From assembly GCA_016183935.1 (NCBI GenBank), contig JACPDR010000023.1:1-64000 (forward strand): a stretch of 64,000 bases of DNA, read 5' to 3'. Position 1 is the stretch's first letter. The number at the start of each line of letters is the position of its first letter. This document shows positions 44,565 to 53,263 of the stretch, piece by piece. Origin of the DNA: Caulobacterales bacterium (GTDB taxonomy: Bacteria > Pseudomonadota > Alphaproteobacteria > Caulobacterales > Caulobacteraceae). The notes below the pieces were generated by a model. That model was not told the origin of the DNA and did not search any database. It worked only from the letters and a program-made list of their open reading frames with translations. The position numbers were made by a program, and so were the translations under genes.

Positions 44565-45222
44565 GAACCGGTCCGACGCGGAAATCCTGTGGGAGGTCGC
44601 CAGCGTCCTCGCACGGGACGCGGCCGATGTCAGCCGCCGGACGGGAAGGCCGTCCGCCGACCTGCCGCCGCTGCTGTTCTTCACCGACCCCGGCCGGACC
44701 CCTCGCCCGTGGGAGACGGCGGCGCGGCTGCCGCCCGGATCGGGCGTGGTGTTCCGCGCCTTCGGAGCCGCCGACGCCCTCGACACCGCGCGGCGTCTGC
44801 GCGAGGCCACCGCCCGGCGCGACGGGCTGCTGCTGATCGGCCTCGACGCCGAACTCGCCGAGACGGTCGGGGCCGACGGAGTCCATCTGCCGGAACGAGC
44901 GCTCGGACAGGCCGCGGCCCTTTCGACGGCCCGGCCGGACTGGCGGATCACCGGGGCGGCGCATTCGTCGGAGGGGTTGGCCCGCGCTGCGGATCTGGAC
45001 GCCGCCGTTCTGTCGCCGGTGTTCGCGGCGGGCGGGGCCTCGGCCGGCGGCCCGCCGCTTGGGGTGGGGGCGTTCAGCGACGTCGTGCGCGGCGCGGTCG
45101 TTCCCGTCTACGCCCTCGGGGGGATCGACAGCTCAAACGCACGCGCCCTGATCGGCTCGGGCGCCTGCGGTCTGGCGGGGGTGTCGGCGATCCGGGCGGC
45201 GTTCGGCCGGACTGAGACCTAG
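44563..45222 (+). CDS. Thiamine phosphate synthase/TenI-family protein
   Basis: A 219-residue TIM-barrel protein of the ThiE/TenI family. Family blocks: VGADGVHLPERAL near 106, AHSSEGLARAADLDAAVLSP near 131-150, PVYALGGIDSSNARALIGSG near 185-204, GLAGVSAIRAAFG at the end. The conserved IND-R segment of true ThiE synthases is replaced by LLIGLDAELAETV, and the TKP region by GGASAGGPPLG, so catalytic thiamine phosphate synthesis is doubtful. AGGAGG 2 nt before the ATG is close but real. Convergent with ntrZ (CTAG overlap). Confidence 0.8.
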   Translation: MNRSDAEILWEVASVLARDAADVSRRTGRPSADLPPLLFFTDPGRTPRPWETAARLPPGSGVVFRAFGAADALDTARRLREATARRDGLLLIGLDAELAETVGADGVHLPERALGQAAALSTARPDWRITGAAHSSEGLARAADLDAAVLSPVFAAGGASAGGPPLGVGAFSDVVRGAVVPVYALGGIDSSNARALIGSGACGLAGVSAIRAAFGRTET

Positions 45223-45626
45223 AAGCGGAAGATCGATTCCAGCCGGAAGCGCGGCGCGGTCCGGCGGTCGGTCTGCGGCGGACGGGCCGGATCGGCCTCG
45301 GGCTCGGCCAGGCCGGCGGTGGCGCCGACCCGCAGGCGCGGATTGACGCGGTAATAGGCCCCGGCCTCGACGTCGCCGAGATTGCTCTCGCGCCCGACCG
45401 GCTGACTGAGGTTCAGGTCCAGGCCCCAGCGGCCACGCTCGGTGAAGCGAAGACGCGACTGGCTCGGGGTCGCGGCGCGGGCGGCCTGGGCTTCGGACAG
45501 GCTTACGGCGGGAGCGCGGCTGCGCGCGGCGGCCTGGGCCGAGGCGGAATCGGCCACGGCGAGGAGCGTGAGCCCCGCGGCCAGTCCGGCGATGACGGCG
45601 CCGTTCTTGCGCGTGATCTGGCGCAT
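45219..45626 (-). CDS. ntrZ: NtrZ-like periplasmic regulatory protein
   Basis: A 135-residue exported protein: signal peptide (MRQITRKNGAVIAGLAAGLT...SASA, cleavage near 30), a variable linker, then RWGLDLNLSQPVGRE (near 66-80), DVEAGAYYRVNPRLRVGATA (near 85-104) and a C-terminal PRFRLESIFRF. This matches my memory of Caulobacter NtrZ, a periplasmic inhibitor of the histidine kinase NtrY. The kinase is not in this window. The name rests on recall of a short family, so moderate confidence. Confidence 0.72.
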   Translation of the reverse strand: MRQITRKNGAVIAGLAAGLTLLAVADSASAQAAARSRAPAVSLSEAQAARAATPSQSRLRFTERGRWGLDLNLSQPVGRESNLGDVEAGAYYRVNPRLRVGATAGLAEPEADPARPPQTDRRTAPRFRLESIFRF

Positions 45627-45956
45627 GTCCTGCCCTTCATGCCGCGACGGAGCCTCCGCCGCGATCCTTGCCAGCGATTAGACACCGCTGGTCAGCCCGG
45701 TCAACGAAACGTGGCCTTTGACCTATGGTTCCGCCGGACTCTGCGGACTCCTGTGGCGCGAGCGTCACGCGTCGGAAGTCGCCCAGGGCGCGTCGCGGCC
45801 GTTTCATGGCGGTCAAGCGGCGGGCCGATGCGACTTCGCCTTGTCATCGCCCCTTTTGGCCGTGTTATAGAGCGTCGCTTCGGCATCCGCCTTCCGGGCG
45901 GGCCGGCGCGTGCGCGGGACGGCCCGCCGCACGTCTCGATGGAATGGAGAGTCTCG
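45627..45956. other. 330-bp divergent intergenic region between ntrZ and the DUF3576 gene
   Basis: No convincing ORF is seen here. It contains a rightward promoter-like pair at 45841-45870 and presumably the leftward ntrZ promoter. Several scattered inverted repeats are not strong enough to call. Confidence 0.6.
45841..45870 (+). promoter_or_regulatory. Candidate promoter of the DUF3576-leuS-lptE-holA series
   Basis: TTGTCA (45841-45846) and TTATAG (45865-45870) are separated by 18 nt, 87 nt upstream of the DUF3576 start. Typical of a sigma-70-like promoter with a slightly long spacer. Confidence 0.45.
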
Positions 45957-46394
45957 ATGGTGCTGGTTCGCGGCGCAGCGATCGCCCTGATCGCCTCGGG
46001 TCTGATGCTGGGCGGGTGCGGCGGGATCCCGGGCATGGGAGCGACCAAGGCCGTGCCGGCCGGCCAGACCGGAATCGGCGTCAACGCCTTCCTGTGGCGC
46101 GCCACCCTCGACACCCTCAGCTTCATGCCGCTGGCCAACGCGGATCCGTGGGGCGGCGTCATCAACTACGACTGGTACACCGATCCGCAGACGCCGAACG
46201 AGCGGTTCAAGGCCACGGTCTTCATCCTCGACACCCGACTTCGCGCCGACGCGCTGAACGTCACGGTGACCAAGGAAGTGCGCGACGGGACCGGCGGCTG
46301 GGTCGGCGCGCCCGTGGCCGCCCAGACCGAGACCGATCTGGAGAACGCCATCCTGACCAAGGCGCGCCAGCTCAACCTCCAGAACGCCGGCTGA
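45957..46394 (+). CDS. DUF3576 lipoprotein
   Basis: A 145-residue predicted lipoprotein: signal peptide with lipobox LGGC (Cys near residue 21), then IGVNAFLWRATLDTLSFMPL (near 39-58) and GGVINYDWYTDPQTPNERFK (near 65-84), the DUF3576 signature. The protein is probably anchored in the envelope. The GGAGA site 7 nt upstream and the lipobox position fix the ATG at 45957. Followed by leuS, lptE and holA, an order I recall across alphaproteobacteria; a link with LptE-type outer-membrane assembly is possible but unproven. Confidence 0.9.
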   Translation: MVLVRGAAIALIASGLMLGGCGGIPGMGATKAVPAGQTGIGVNAFLWRATLDTLSFMPLANADPWGGVINYDWYTDPQTPNERFKATVFILDTRLRADALNVTVTKEVRDGTGGWVGAPVAAQTETDLENAILTKARQLNLQNAG

Positions 46395-46457
46395 CCTCCC
46401 CCTCCCGACCATAGCCTCCTCAAGGCTCGCCCTTCAGGAGCGACCTCAAGGATTCCC

Positions 46458-49010
46458 GTGGCCCGCTACGAGCCCAAGACCGCCGAACCCCGCCAGCAGA
46501 CCCGCTGGGCGGCCGCCGACGCCTTCCGCACGCCGACGGACGAAACGGGCAAGCCCAAATACTACGTCCTCGAGATGTTCCCCTACCCGTCGGGCAACAT
46601 CCACATGGGCCACGCCCGCAACTATGTGATGGGCGACGTGGTGGCGCGCTCGAAGCGGGCCCAGGGCTTCGACGTGCTGCACCCGATGGGCTGGGACGCC
46701 TTCGGCCTGCCGGCCGAGAACGCCGCCATCGAGCGCGGAATCCATCCCGGCGACTGGACCTGGTCCAACATCGCCGCCATGCGCGAACAATTGAAGCTGC
46801 TCGGCCTGTCGCTCGACTGGTCGCGTGAGTTCGCCACCTGCGACCCGGCCTACTATGGCCAGCAGCAGGCCTGGTTCCTCGAACTGTTCAAGCGCGGCCT
46901 GGTCTACCGCAAGGACTCGGTGGTCAACTGGGACCCGGTCGACAACACCGTCCTGGCCAACGAACAGGTCGTCGATGGCCGCGGCTGGCGCTCGGGCGCG
47001 ATCGTCGAGAAGCGCAAGCTGAACCAGTGGTTCCTGCGCATCACCGACTACGCCGACGACCTGATCGAGGGCCTGAAGGAGCTGGAAGGCCGCTGGCCGG
47101 ACAAGGTCCGGCTGATGCAGGAGAACTGGATCGGCCGCTCGAAGGGTCTGCAGATGACCTGGGCCTGGGCCGGCCAGGCCCCCGAAGGCGCCCCGGAGGG
47201 GCTGGAGATCTACACCACCCGTCCCGACACCCTGTTCGGGGCCTCGTTCATGGGTATCGCCCCGGATCACCCGGTGGCCCGCGCCCTGGCCGAGACGGAC
47301 CCGGACGCGGCCGCCTTCATCGCCGAGTGCCGCAAGGGCGGCTCCACCCAGGCCGAGATCGAACAGGCCGAGAAGGTCGGCTTCGACACCGGCCTCAGGG
47401 TGCTGCACCCGTTCGACGGCCGCGAGGTCACCGTATGGATCGCCAACTTCATCCTGTCGGAGTACGGCACCGGCGCCATCTTCGGATGTCCCGCCCATGA
47501 CCAGCGCGACCTCGACTTCGCCCGAAAGTACGGCCTGCCGGTGATCCCGGTGGTGAGACCTGACGGCGCCGGCGATGATTTCAGCGTCGGAACAGAGGCT
47601 TATACGGGTCCGGGGTCGATCTTCCAGTCCGACTTCCTGAACGGTCTCGACATTGAATCGGCCAAGGCGGCGGCGATCGCCCGCGTCGAGGCGGCGGGCC
47701 GGGGCGAAGGCGCGACCATCTACCGGCTGCGCGACTGGGGCGTCAGCCGCCAGCGCTACTGGGGCTGCCCGATCCCGATCGTCCACTGCCCGTCGTGCGG
47801 CGCGGTCCCGGCCGCCCAGCTGCCGGTCGAACTGCCGAAGGACGTGACCTTCGACAAGCCCGGCAACCCGCTGGACCGGCACCCGACCTGGAAGCACGTC
47901 AGCTGCCCGTCGTGCGGCGGCGAGGCCACGCGCGAAACCGACACCCTCGACACCTTCGTCGACTCCAGCTGGTATTTCGCGCGCTTCGCCGATCCCACGG
48001 CCGCCGAGCCGATCTCGAAGGCCGCCGCCGACAAATGGCTGCCGGTGGACCAATACATCGGCGGCGTCGAGCACGCGGTGCTGCACCTGCTCTATGCCCG
48101 CTTCATCTCCCGCGCCCTGTCCGACGCCGGCCTGATGAACGTGAAGGAGCCGTTCGCCGGCCTGTTCACCCAGGGCATGGTGGTCCACGAGACCTACCGC
48201 CGCGCCGACGGCGCCTGGGTCGAGCCGACCGACGTCGAACTGATCCACGAGGGCGGCGAGCGCGCGGCCCGCCAGCTTTCGACCGGCGGAACCCTGATCA
48301 TCGGCGACATCGAGAAGATGTCGAAGTCGAAGAAGAACGTGGTCGCGCCCCAGGAGATCGTCGACACCCACGGCGTCGACGCCGGCCGCCTGTTCGTCCT
48401 CTCCGACAGCCCGCCCGAGCGTGACGTGCAGTGGACCCCGGGCGGCGTCGAGGGCGCCAGCCGCTTCGTCCAGCGCGTCTGGGCCGAGGTTGACGGCTTC
48501 GATCCGTCCATCCCCGGCGACGAGGCCGCCAACGCCTCGCTGGTCCGCGAGACCCACAAGGCCATCAAGGCGGTGTCGGAGGGCATCGACGGTTTCCGCT
48601 TCAACTCCGCCATCGCCAAGCTCTACGCCTTCGTCGCCACCGTGCGCGACCATCCGGCGGCCGGCGGCGGTGCGAAACGCGAGGCCCTGTCGGCCCTGCT
48701 GCGGCTGGTCGCCCCCTTCACCCCGCACCTGGCCGAGGAAGGCTGGACGCGGCTGGGCGAAGCGGGGATGATCCTCGACGCGCCGTGGCCGGTCTTCGAC
48801 CCGGCGCTGGCGGCCGATGACGAGGTCGTCCTCCCGATCCAGGTCAACGGCAAGCGCCGCGGCGAGATCCGCGTCGCCCGCGGTCTGGAGCCGGCCGAGG
48901 TCGAGGCCATTGTCATGGCCGATGCGGACGTGCAGGCGCGGCTCGAGGGTCAGACGGTGAGGAAGATCGTGGTGGTCAAGGATCGCATCGTCAATCTGGT
49001 GGTCGGCTGA
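46458..49010 (+). CDS. leuS: Leucyl-tRNA synthetase
   Basis: Class I synthetase charging tRNA(Leu), 850 residues. HIGH motif as [14 protein letters not shown] near 47-60; the CP1 editing domain (about 220-415) has [20 protein letters not shown] and [19 protein letters not shown]; the KMSKS motif is [19 protein letters not shown] near 617. Two zinc-type CPSCG pairs lie in the insertion near 445 and 485. GTG start at 46458, 63 nt after the DUF3576 stop. The stop TGA overlaps the lptE ATG by one base. Confidence 0.98.
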   Translation: MARYEPKTAEPRQQTRWAAADAFRTPTDETGKPKYYVLEMFPYPSGNIHMGHARNYVMGDVVARSKRAQGFDVLHPMGWDAFGLPAENAAIERGIHPGDWTWSNIAAMREQLKLLGLSLDWSREFATCDPAYYGQQQAWFLELFKRGLVYRKDSVVNWDPVDNTVLANEQVVDGRGWRSGAIVEKRKLNQWFLRITDYADDLIEGLKELEGRWPDKVRLMQENWIGRSKGLQMTWAWAGQAPEGAPEGLEIYTTRPDTLFGASFMGIAPDHPVARALAETDPDAAAFIAECRKGGSTQAEIEQAEKVGFDTGLRVLHPFDGREVTVWIANFILSEYGTGAIFGCPAHDQRDLDFARKYGLPVIPVVRPDGAGDDFSVGTEAYTGPGSIFQSDFLNGLDIESAKAAAIARVEAAGRGEGATIYRLRDWGVSRQRYWGCPIPIVHCPSCGAVPAAQLPVELPKDVTFDKPGNPLDRHPTWKHVSCPSCGGEATRETDTLDTFVDSSWYFARFADPTAAEPISKAAADKWLPVDQYIGGVEHAVLHLLYARFISRALSDAGLMNVKEPFAGLFTQGMVVHETYRRADGAWVEPTDVELIHEGGERAARQLSTGGTLIIGDIEKMSKSKKNVVAPQEIVDTHGVDAGRLFVLSDSPPERDVQWTPGGVEGASRFVQRVWAEVDGFDPSIPGDEAANASLVRETHKAIKAVSEGIDGFRFNSAIAKLYAFVATVRDHPAAGGGAKREALSALLRLVAPFTPHLAEEGWTRLGEAGMILDAPWPVFDPALAADDEVVLPIQVNGKRRGEIRVARGLEPAEVEAIVMADADVQARLEGQTVRKIVVVKDRIVNLVVG

Positions 49011-49495
49011 TGCGCCGCGCCGGCCTCGGCTTTGTCGCGCTTATGGGACTCGGGCTCGCCGGCTGTGGTTTCACGCCCCTTTACGGTGACGCCGGCGTCG
49101 GCTCCAGCCTGTCGCGCATCGCCGTGACCACCCAGGACGACCGGCTCGGCTACCGCCTGCGTGAACAGCTCGAGGACGCGCTGGGCCGTGACCCGGCGCA
49201 GGCCCCGCTGTGGCGGCTCGAGACCGCGGTGGAGCAGTCGCGCCGCCCGCTCGGCCGGCGCATCGACGACACCGCGACCCGCTATGAACTGACCGTCCGC
49301 GGCAGCTGGACGCTGACTCCGACGGGCGGCGGCCTGCCCCTGACTGGGGTGGAGACGGTGACCACCACCTACGCCGCCGCCGACCAGCCCTACGCCGCCA
49401 TCGCCGCCCAGCAGGACGGCGAGGAGCGCGCTGCGGCGGAACTGGCCCGCCAGATCCGGCTCGACCTGATGCGGGCCCTGCCCGACCGCCCATGA
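49010..49495 (+). CDS. lptE: LPS-assembly lipoprotein LptE
   Basis: Outer-membrane lipoprotein plug for the LptD translocon. 161 residues; signal peptide with lipobox LAGC (Cys near residue 19) followed immediately by GFTPLYGDAG, the family signature. VTTQDDRLGYRLREQLEDAL near 41-60, TRYELTVRGSWTLTP and AAELARQIRLDLMRAL complete the fold. It begins at TGATG overlapping leuS and is followed 10 nt later by holA, the conserved leuS-lptE-holA order. Confidence 0.92.
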   Translation: MRRAGLGFVALMGLGLAGCGFTPLYGDAGVGSSLSRIAVTTQDDRLGYRLREQLEDALGRDPAQAPLWRLETAVEQSRRPLGRRIDDTATRYELTVRGSWTLTPTGGGLPLTGVETVTTTYAAADQPYAAIAAQQDGEERAAAELARQIRLDLMRALPDRP

Positions 49496-49505
49496 CCGGC
49501 CCCCG

Positions 49506-50558
49506 ATGATCCTGGCGAAGCGGCCCGAGGTCGATCGCTTCCTCAAGACGCCGGACCGCTCGGTGCGCGCCGCCGTCATCCACGGCAAGGATCGCTCCGG
49601 GGTGGCCGAGCGCGCCGGCCAGCTGTGCCGGGCCATCACCCCGGATCTCAACGACCCCTTCAACGTCACCGTCCTGACCGACAGCGACATCGACGGCGAC
49701 GAGGCGCGGCTCGACGAGGCCCTGACCGCCCTGTCGATGATCGGCGGCCGTCGGCTGGTGCGGGTGCGGCTCGGCTCCGAGAAGGCCTCGATCGACAAGA
49801 TGCTGGCGGCGGCGCTGAAGGCCCACGCCGAGGGCGCCTACAACCCGGACGCCATGCTGGTCGTCGAGGCGGGGGCGCTGGGTCGCGACTCGGCCCTGCG
49901 CAAGGCGGCCGAGGCGGCGTCCGGCGCGGTGGCCATCGCCTGCTACGAGGACGAGACCGGCGACGTGGCCCGCATGACCCGCGAGGCGCTGACCGCCGAC
50001 AAGGTCGGCCTGACCCAGGACGCCCTCGACCGCTTCGTCGCCCGCCTGCCCCGCGAGCGCGGCCTGATGCGCCAGGAGATCGAGCGGCTGGTGCTCTACA
50101 TCGGCCCCGGCTCGGGCCAGACCATCGACGTCGCCGAGCTGGAGCTGCACCTGGGGGTCGAACCGGACGCCTCGCTGCAGGACGCGGCGCTGCAGGCCTT
50201 CGGCGGCCGCCCCGCCCCGGCCCAGGCCGGCCTGCGTCGCGCCCTGGCCGAGGGCGAGTCGCCGGTAATGGCCGTGCGCCAGGCCTCGATCCACCTCGGC
50301 AAGCTGCGCCGCATCAACGTGCTTCAGGCCAACGGCGCCGGGGCCAAGGAGGCGGCCAAGGCGGCCGGCGTGTTCTGGAAACAGGAGGCCGAGATGCTGC
50401 GTCAGGCCCGCAGCTGGCGGCTCGAGGACCTCGACAAGGTGTTGGACAGCGTCAACGCCGCCGACATCGCCACCAAGACCACCGGCTCGCCCGACCAGCT
50501 GATCGCCGAACGGCTGCTGCTGGAGATCTCGGCCCGGGCGCGGCGGCTCGGGCTCTGA
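49506..50558 (+). CDS. holA: DNA polymerase III delta subunit
   Basis: Clamp-loader delta subunit that opens the sliding clamp. 350 residues: an N-terminal RecA-like fold beginning AKRPEVDRFLKTPDRSVRAA with VIHGKDRSGVAER (near 24-36), DSDIDGDEARLDEALTALSM near 58, SMIGGRRLVRVRLGS near 76, then the central lid domain, and a C-terminal helical collar with GESPVMAVRQASIHLGKLRR near 252. Last gene of the rightward DUF3576 series; followed by an intergenic palindromic repeat. Confidence 0.92.
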   Translation: MILAKRPEVDRFLKTPDRSVRAAVIHGKDRSGVAERAGQLCRAITPDLNDPFNVTVLTDSDIDGDEARLDEALTALSMIGGRRLVRVRLGSEKASIDKMLAAALKAHAEGAYNPDAMLVVEAGALGRDSALRKAAEAASGAVAIACYEDETGDVARMTREALTADKVGLTQDALDRFVARLPRERGLMRQEIERLVLYIGPGSGQTIDVAELELHLGVEPDASLQDAALQAFGGRPAPAQAGLRRALAEGESPVMAVRQASIHLGKLRRINVLQANGAGAKEAAKAAGVFWKQEAEMLRQARSWRLEDLDKVLDSVNAADIATKTTGSPDQLIAERLLLEISARARRLGL

Positions 50559-50695
50559 GTCTCCTCCCTGTCGCGCAGCGATGGGGAGGTGGATCGACGG
50601 CGATAGCCGGCGAGACGGAGGGGCCGGCGGCGGCGGCGCCGACCGAGCCCCTCCACCGCTTCGCGGTCCCCCTCCCCACTGCGCGGGGAGGAGAC
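50559..50695. repeat. Palindromic intergenic repeat, copy 1
   Basis: Starts right after the holA stop with GTCTCCTCCCTGTCGCGCAG and ends with CTGCGCGGGGAGGAGAC. Its reverse complement matches the left half of the element at 56498-56628 almost base for base for about 50 bp (shared core GGGGAGGGGGACCGCGAAGC). Each end can form a hairpin. Confidence 0.85.
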
Positions 50696-50703
50696 GGGAC
50701 GCG

Positions 50704-50889
50704 TCAGCCCCGCTTCGACGCCTTGCGGAAGGCGGGCTTGTTGGCCGCCGCGTTCTGGCGGGCGATGACCTTTTCGGCGTGCTGGCCTGGCTTGAAGCCG
50801 CCGCTCGACGGCGCGTTTCCGCCCGCCTTCTTGGCGGCCAGCGCCTTCTTCATGGCTTCGGCGGTCGGGTTGCTCGGTTTGTCGGTCAT
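50704..50889 (-). CDS. Small basic protein, function unknown
   Basis: A 61-residue, very basic protein (MTDKPSNPTAEAMKKALAAK start; KPAFRKASKRG end), with no hydrophobic segment. Probably cytosolic and possibly nucleic-acid or ribosome associated by charge, which is only a guess. The N-terminal TxPSNPTAEAMKKAL helix and the C-terminal FRKASKRG look like a conserved short family I have seen in Caulobacterales, unnamed to me. It lies between copy 1 of the repeat and parB, on the parB strand but downstream of it. Confidence 0.7.
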   Translation of the reverse strand: MTDKPSNPTAEAMKKALAAKKAGGNAPSSGGFKPGQHAEKVIARQNAAANKPAFRKASKRG

Positions 50890-50915
50890 GCCGCCATCCT
50901 AGCACGGGACCTCGA

Positions 50916-51809
50916 TCAGCCGCGCATCAACCTGCGGCACAGGTCGTCCAGCTGCTCGAGCGTGCCGTAGCGGAGGGTCAGTTCGCCCTTGCCGCCGCGA
51001 TCGGCCAGCTGCACCTGCAAGCCCAGCGCGTCGGTCAGGTCCTGCTCCAGCGCCGCGATGTCGGCGCCGCCGTCGCCCGCCGTGGCGCCTCCACGAGCCT
51101 TGGTCTTGACCGGCTTCGGCCCCTCGGCCGCACGCCGCGCCAGCGCCTCGGCCTGACGCACGTTCAGCCCCTCATTGACGATCTGTTCGGCGAGGGCCGC
51201 CGGGTTCGGCGCGGTGATCAGGGCCCGTGCGTGCCCCGCGCTCATCTTGCCGTGCCGCACGTACCACAGCACCTCTTCCGGCAGCTGCAGCAGGCGCAGG
51301 GTGTTGGCCACGTGGCTGCGGCTCTTGCCGACCACGCCGGCGACGGCGTCCTGGGTGCGGCCGAACCGCTCCATCAGCATCCGGTAGGCTTCCGCCTCCT
51401 CGAGCGGGTTGAGGTCGGCCCGCTGCACGTTCTCGATGATGGCGACCTCGAACACCGCCACGTCGTCCATCTCGCGGACGATGATCGGCGCCTGGGTCAG
51501 CCGGGCCAGCTGGGCCGCGCGCCAGCGGCGTTCGCCGGCGATGATCTGCCAGACCCCGTCCTCCTTCGGATGGGGCCGGACCAGGATCGGCTGCAGCACG
51601 CCCTTGTCGCGGATCGACTCGGCCAGCTCGGCCAGTTCGGCCTGGCCGAAGGTCTTGCGCGGCTGGTCGGGATTGGGCTTCAGCGACTCGATCGGCGCCA
51701 TGCGCACGCCGGCCGGCGCTGCCGAGCCGTCCACCGGCACGGCCTCGCCCGCCTGTTCCCCGAGAAGGGCCGACAATCCCCGGCCCAGACCGCGCTGACG
51801 TTCACTCAA
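50916..51809 (-). CDS. parB: Chromosome partitioning protein ParB
   Basis: CTP-dependent DNA clamp that loads at parS. 297 residues: N-terminal RGLGRGLSALLGE (ParA-stimulating peptide), ParB/Sulfiredoxin domain with NPDQPRKTF, IAGERRWRAAQLARL (CTP-binding GERRxR) near 90-104, IIENVQRADLNPLEEAEAYR near 120-139, the helix-turn-helix AVAGVVGKSRSHVANTLRLL near 154-173, and a C-terminal dimer domain from about 245. The start is TTG at 51809: no in-frame ATG exists between it and the parA stop, and it gives the expected MSER-LGRGL beginning. Confidence 0.96.
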   Translation of the reverse strand: MSERQRGLGRGLSALLGEQAGEAVPVDGSAAPAGVRMAPIESLKPNPDQPRKTFGQAELAELAESIRDKGVLQPILVRPHPKEDGVWQIIAGERRWRAAQLARLTQAPIIVREMDDVAVFEVAIIENVQRADLNPLEEAEAYRMLMERFGRTQDAVAGVVGKSRSHVANTLRLLQLPEEVLWYVRHGKMSAGHARALITAPNPAALAEQIVNEGLNVRQAEALARRAAEGPKPVKTKARGGATAGDGGADIAALEQDLTDALGLQVQLADRGGKGELTLRYGTLEQLDDLCRRLMRG

Positions 51810-51837
51810 CTGACTGATTCCACTTCGAATATTGGCA

Positions 51838-52650
51838 TTACGCGGCCTGCAGCCGCCGGCTTCGCTCGCGCGCCACCACTTCGCGGGCGAGCCGCAGATA
51901 GGCCTGGCTTCCGGCGCATTTGAGGTCGTAGATCAGCGCCGGCTTGCCGAACGACGGCGCCTCCGACACCCGCACATTGCGCGGGATCACCGCCTCGTAG
52001 ACTTTCTCGCCGAAATGTTTGCGCACATCCGCCGCCACCTGCCCCGACAGGGCGTTGCGGCGGTCGTACATGGTCAGGACCAGGCCCTGGATCTCCAGCG
52101 TCGGATTGAGGCTCTGGCGCACCATCTCGATCGTCTTCATCAGCTGCGTCAGGCCTTCGAGGGCGAAGAATTCGCACTGCAGCGGCACCAGCACCGCATC
52201 GGCCGCGGCCATGGCGTTCAGGGTCAGCAGGTTCAGCGACGGCGGGCAGTCGATCAGGACGTAGTCATACCGGGTCTGCCCCTCCGCCCCCTGACCGGCC
52301 AGCGCGTCGCGCAGGCGGAACGAGCGGCGGTCGGCCTGGCTCAGTTCGATCTCCACGCCGGACATGTCGGCGTCGGCGGGAATGATGTGCAGGCCCGGCA
52401 CCGAGGTCTGAACCGCCGACTCGTCGACCGAACGGCCGTCGACGATGACGTCGTAGATGGTCACCCGCCGTGTTTCACGTGGAACACCCAGGCCGGTGGA
52501 GGCATTGCCCTGCGGGTCCATGTCCACGATCAGCACCTTCTCGCCGATCGCGGCCAGCGCCGTGCCGAGGTTGATCGCCGTGGTGGTCTTGCCCACCCCG
52601 CCCTTCTGGTTGGAAACGGCGAGGACGCGAGTCTTACCGGCTATGGACAC
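51838..52650 (-). CDS. parA: Chromosome partitioning ATPase ParA
   Basis: MinD/ParA-type ATPase that moves ParB-parS complexes. 270 residues; deviant Walker A NQKGGVGKTTTAINLGTALA (14-33), VDMDPQGNASTGLG near 43 and DCPPSLNLLTLNAM near 133 (Walker B region), AVIPRNVRVSEAPSFGKP near 217. GTG start at 52650 lies within the end of rsmG (17-nt overlap). A parS-like site at 52471-52486 lies inside the coding region (VPRETRR). Followed by parB 28 nt downstream. Confidence 0.97.
   Translation of the reverse strand: MSIAGKTRVLAVSNQKGGVGKTTTAINLGTALAAIGEKVLIVDMDPQGNASTGLGVPRETRRVTIYDVIVDGRSVDESAVQTSVPGLHIIPADADMSGVEIELSQADRRSFRLRDALAGQGAEGQTRYDYVLIDCPPSLNLLTLNAMAAADAVLVPLQCEFFALEGLTQLMKTIEMVRQSLNPTLEIQGLVLTMYDRRNALSGQVAADVRKHFGEKVYEAVIPRNVRVSEAPSFGKPALIYDLKCAGSQAYLRLAREVVARERSRRLQAA
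52471..52486. promoter_or_regulatory. parS site (one mismatch) inside parA
   Basis: TGTTTCACGTGGAACA differs by one base from the consensus TGTTTCACGTGAAACA. It is read in-frame by parA and lies about 9.0 kb from the predicted origin. Confidence 0.8.
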
Positions 52651-53263
52651 GTCGGAGGCTCCGGACGGAAACGATACGGCCGCGCGGGTCGCTGCGCGAG
52701 ACGGAGAGGTCGCTATCGAGATGCCAGACCTTGCGGGCTTCGATCAACTCAGCCTCGGCCTTTTCCCCCTTGAGAAACAGCCCCTGTGCGCCGCGCTGTA
52801 GATAAGGCTGTGCATAGGCCAGCAGCTTGTCCATCGGCGCCACCGCCCGGGCGGTCACCACATCGACCCTGAGCGCCTGCGCCTCGGCCCGGCCATTGAT
52901 CACCGTGGCCGGCAGGGCCAGTTCGTCGACGACCTCCTGCAGGAAGCGGCAGCGCTTGCCGAGGCTGTCGATCAGCCAGACATGGGCCTCGGGCCGCCCC
53001 TTCAGCAGGATCGCCAGGACCACGCCGGGGAACCCCGCCCCGGCTCCGAGATCCGCCCAGGTCTTCGCCGTCGGGACCAGGTCCAGCAGCTGGGCGGAGT
53101 CCCAGATGTGGCGGTTCCAGACGTCCGGCAGGGTGTCGGGGCCGATCAGGTTCATCACCGCATTGGCCGCGGCGAGGCGCTCGATGAAGGTCTCGAGATC
53201 GGCGATCTGTTCGTCCGTCGCGTTGATCAGGGCCTGAAAATCGGCCGCGTTGCTGATGGTCAC
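52634..53263 (-). CDS. rsmG: 16S rRNA (guanine-N7) methyltransferase RsmG
   Basis: Methylates G527 of 16S rRNA (E. coli numbering); formerly gidB. 209 residues with the SAM-binding motif [19 protein letters not shown] near 69-87, [11 protein letters not shown] near 50, and [20 protein letters not shown] near 134-153. GTG at 53263 overlaps the mnmG stop as GTGA. The 3' end overlaps parA by 17 nt. The order mnmE-mnmG-rsmG-parA-parB is the classical gid-par block near bacterial origins. Confidence 0.95.
   Translation of the reverse strand: MTISNAADFQALINATDEQIADLETFIERLAAANAVMNLIGPDTLPDVWNRHIWDSAQLLDLVPTAKTWADLGAGAGFPGVVLAILLKGRPEAHVWLIDSLGKRCRFLQEVVDELALPATVINGRAEAQALRVDVVTARAVAPMDKLLAYAQPYLQRGAQGLFLKGEKAEAELIEARKVWHLDSDLSVSRSDPRGRIVSVRSLRRVHSR

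Noticed and set aside
46446-48728. A 760-codon open frame antisense to leuS
   Set aside because: Mirror of leuS codons; no recognisable motifs and skewed composition.
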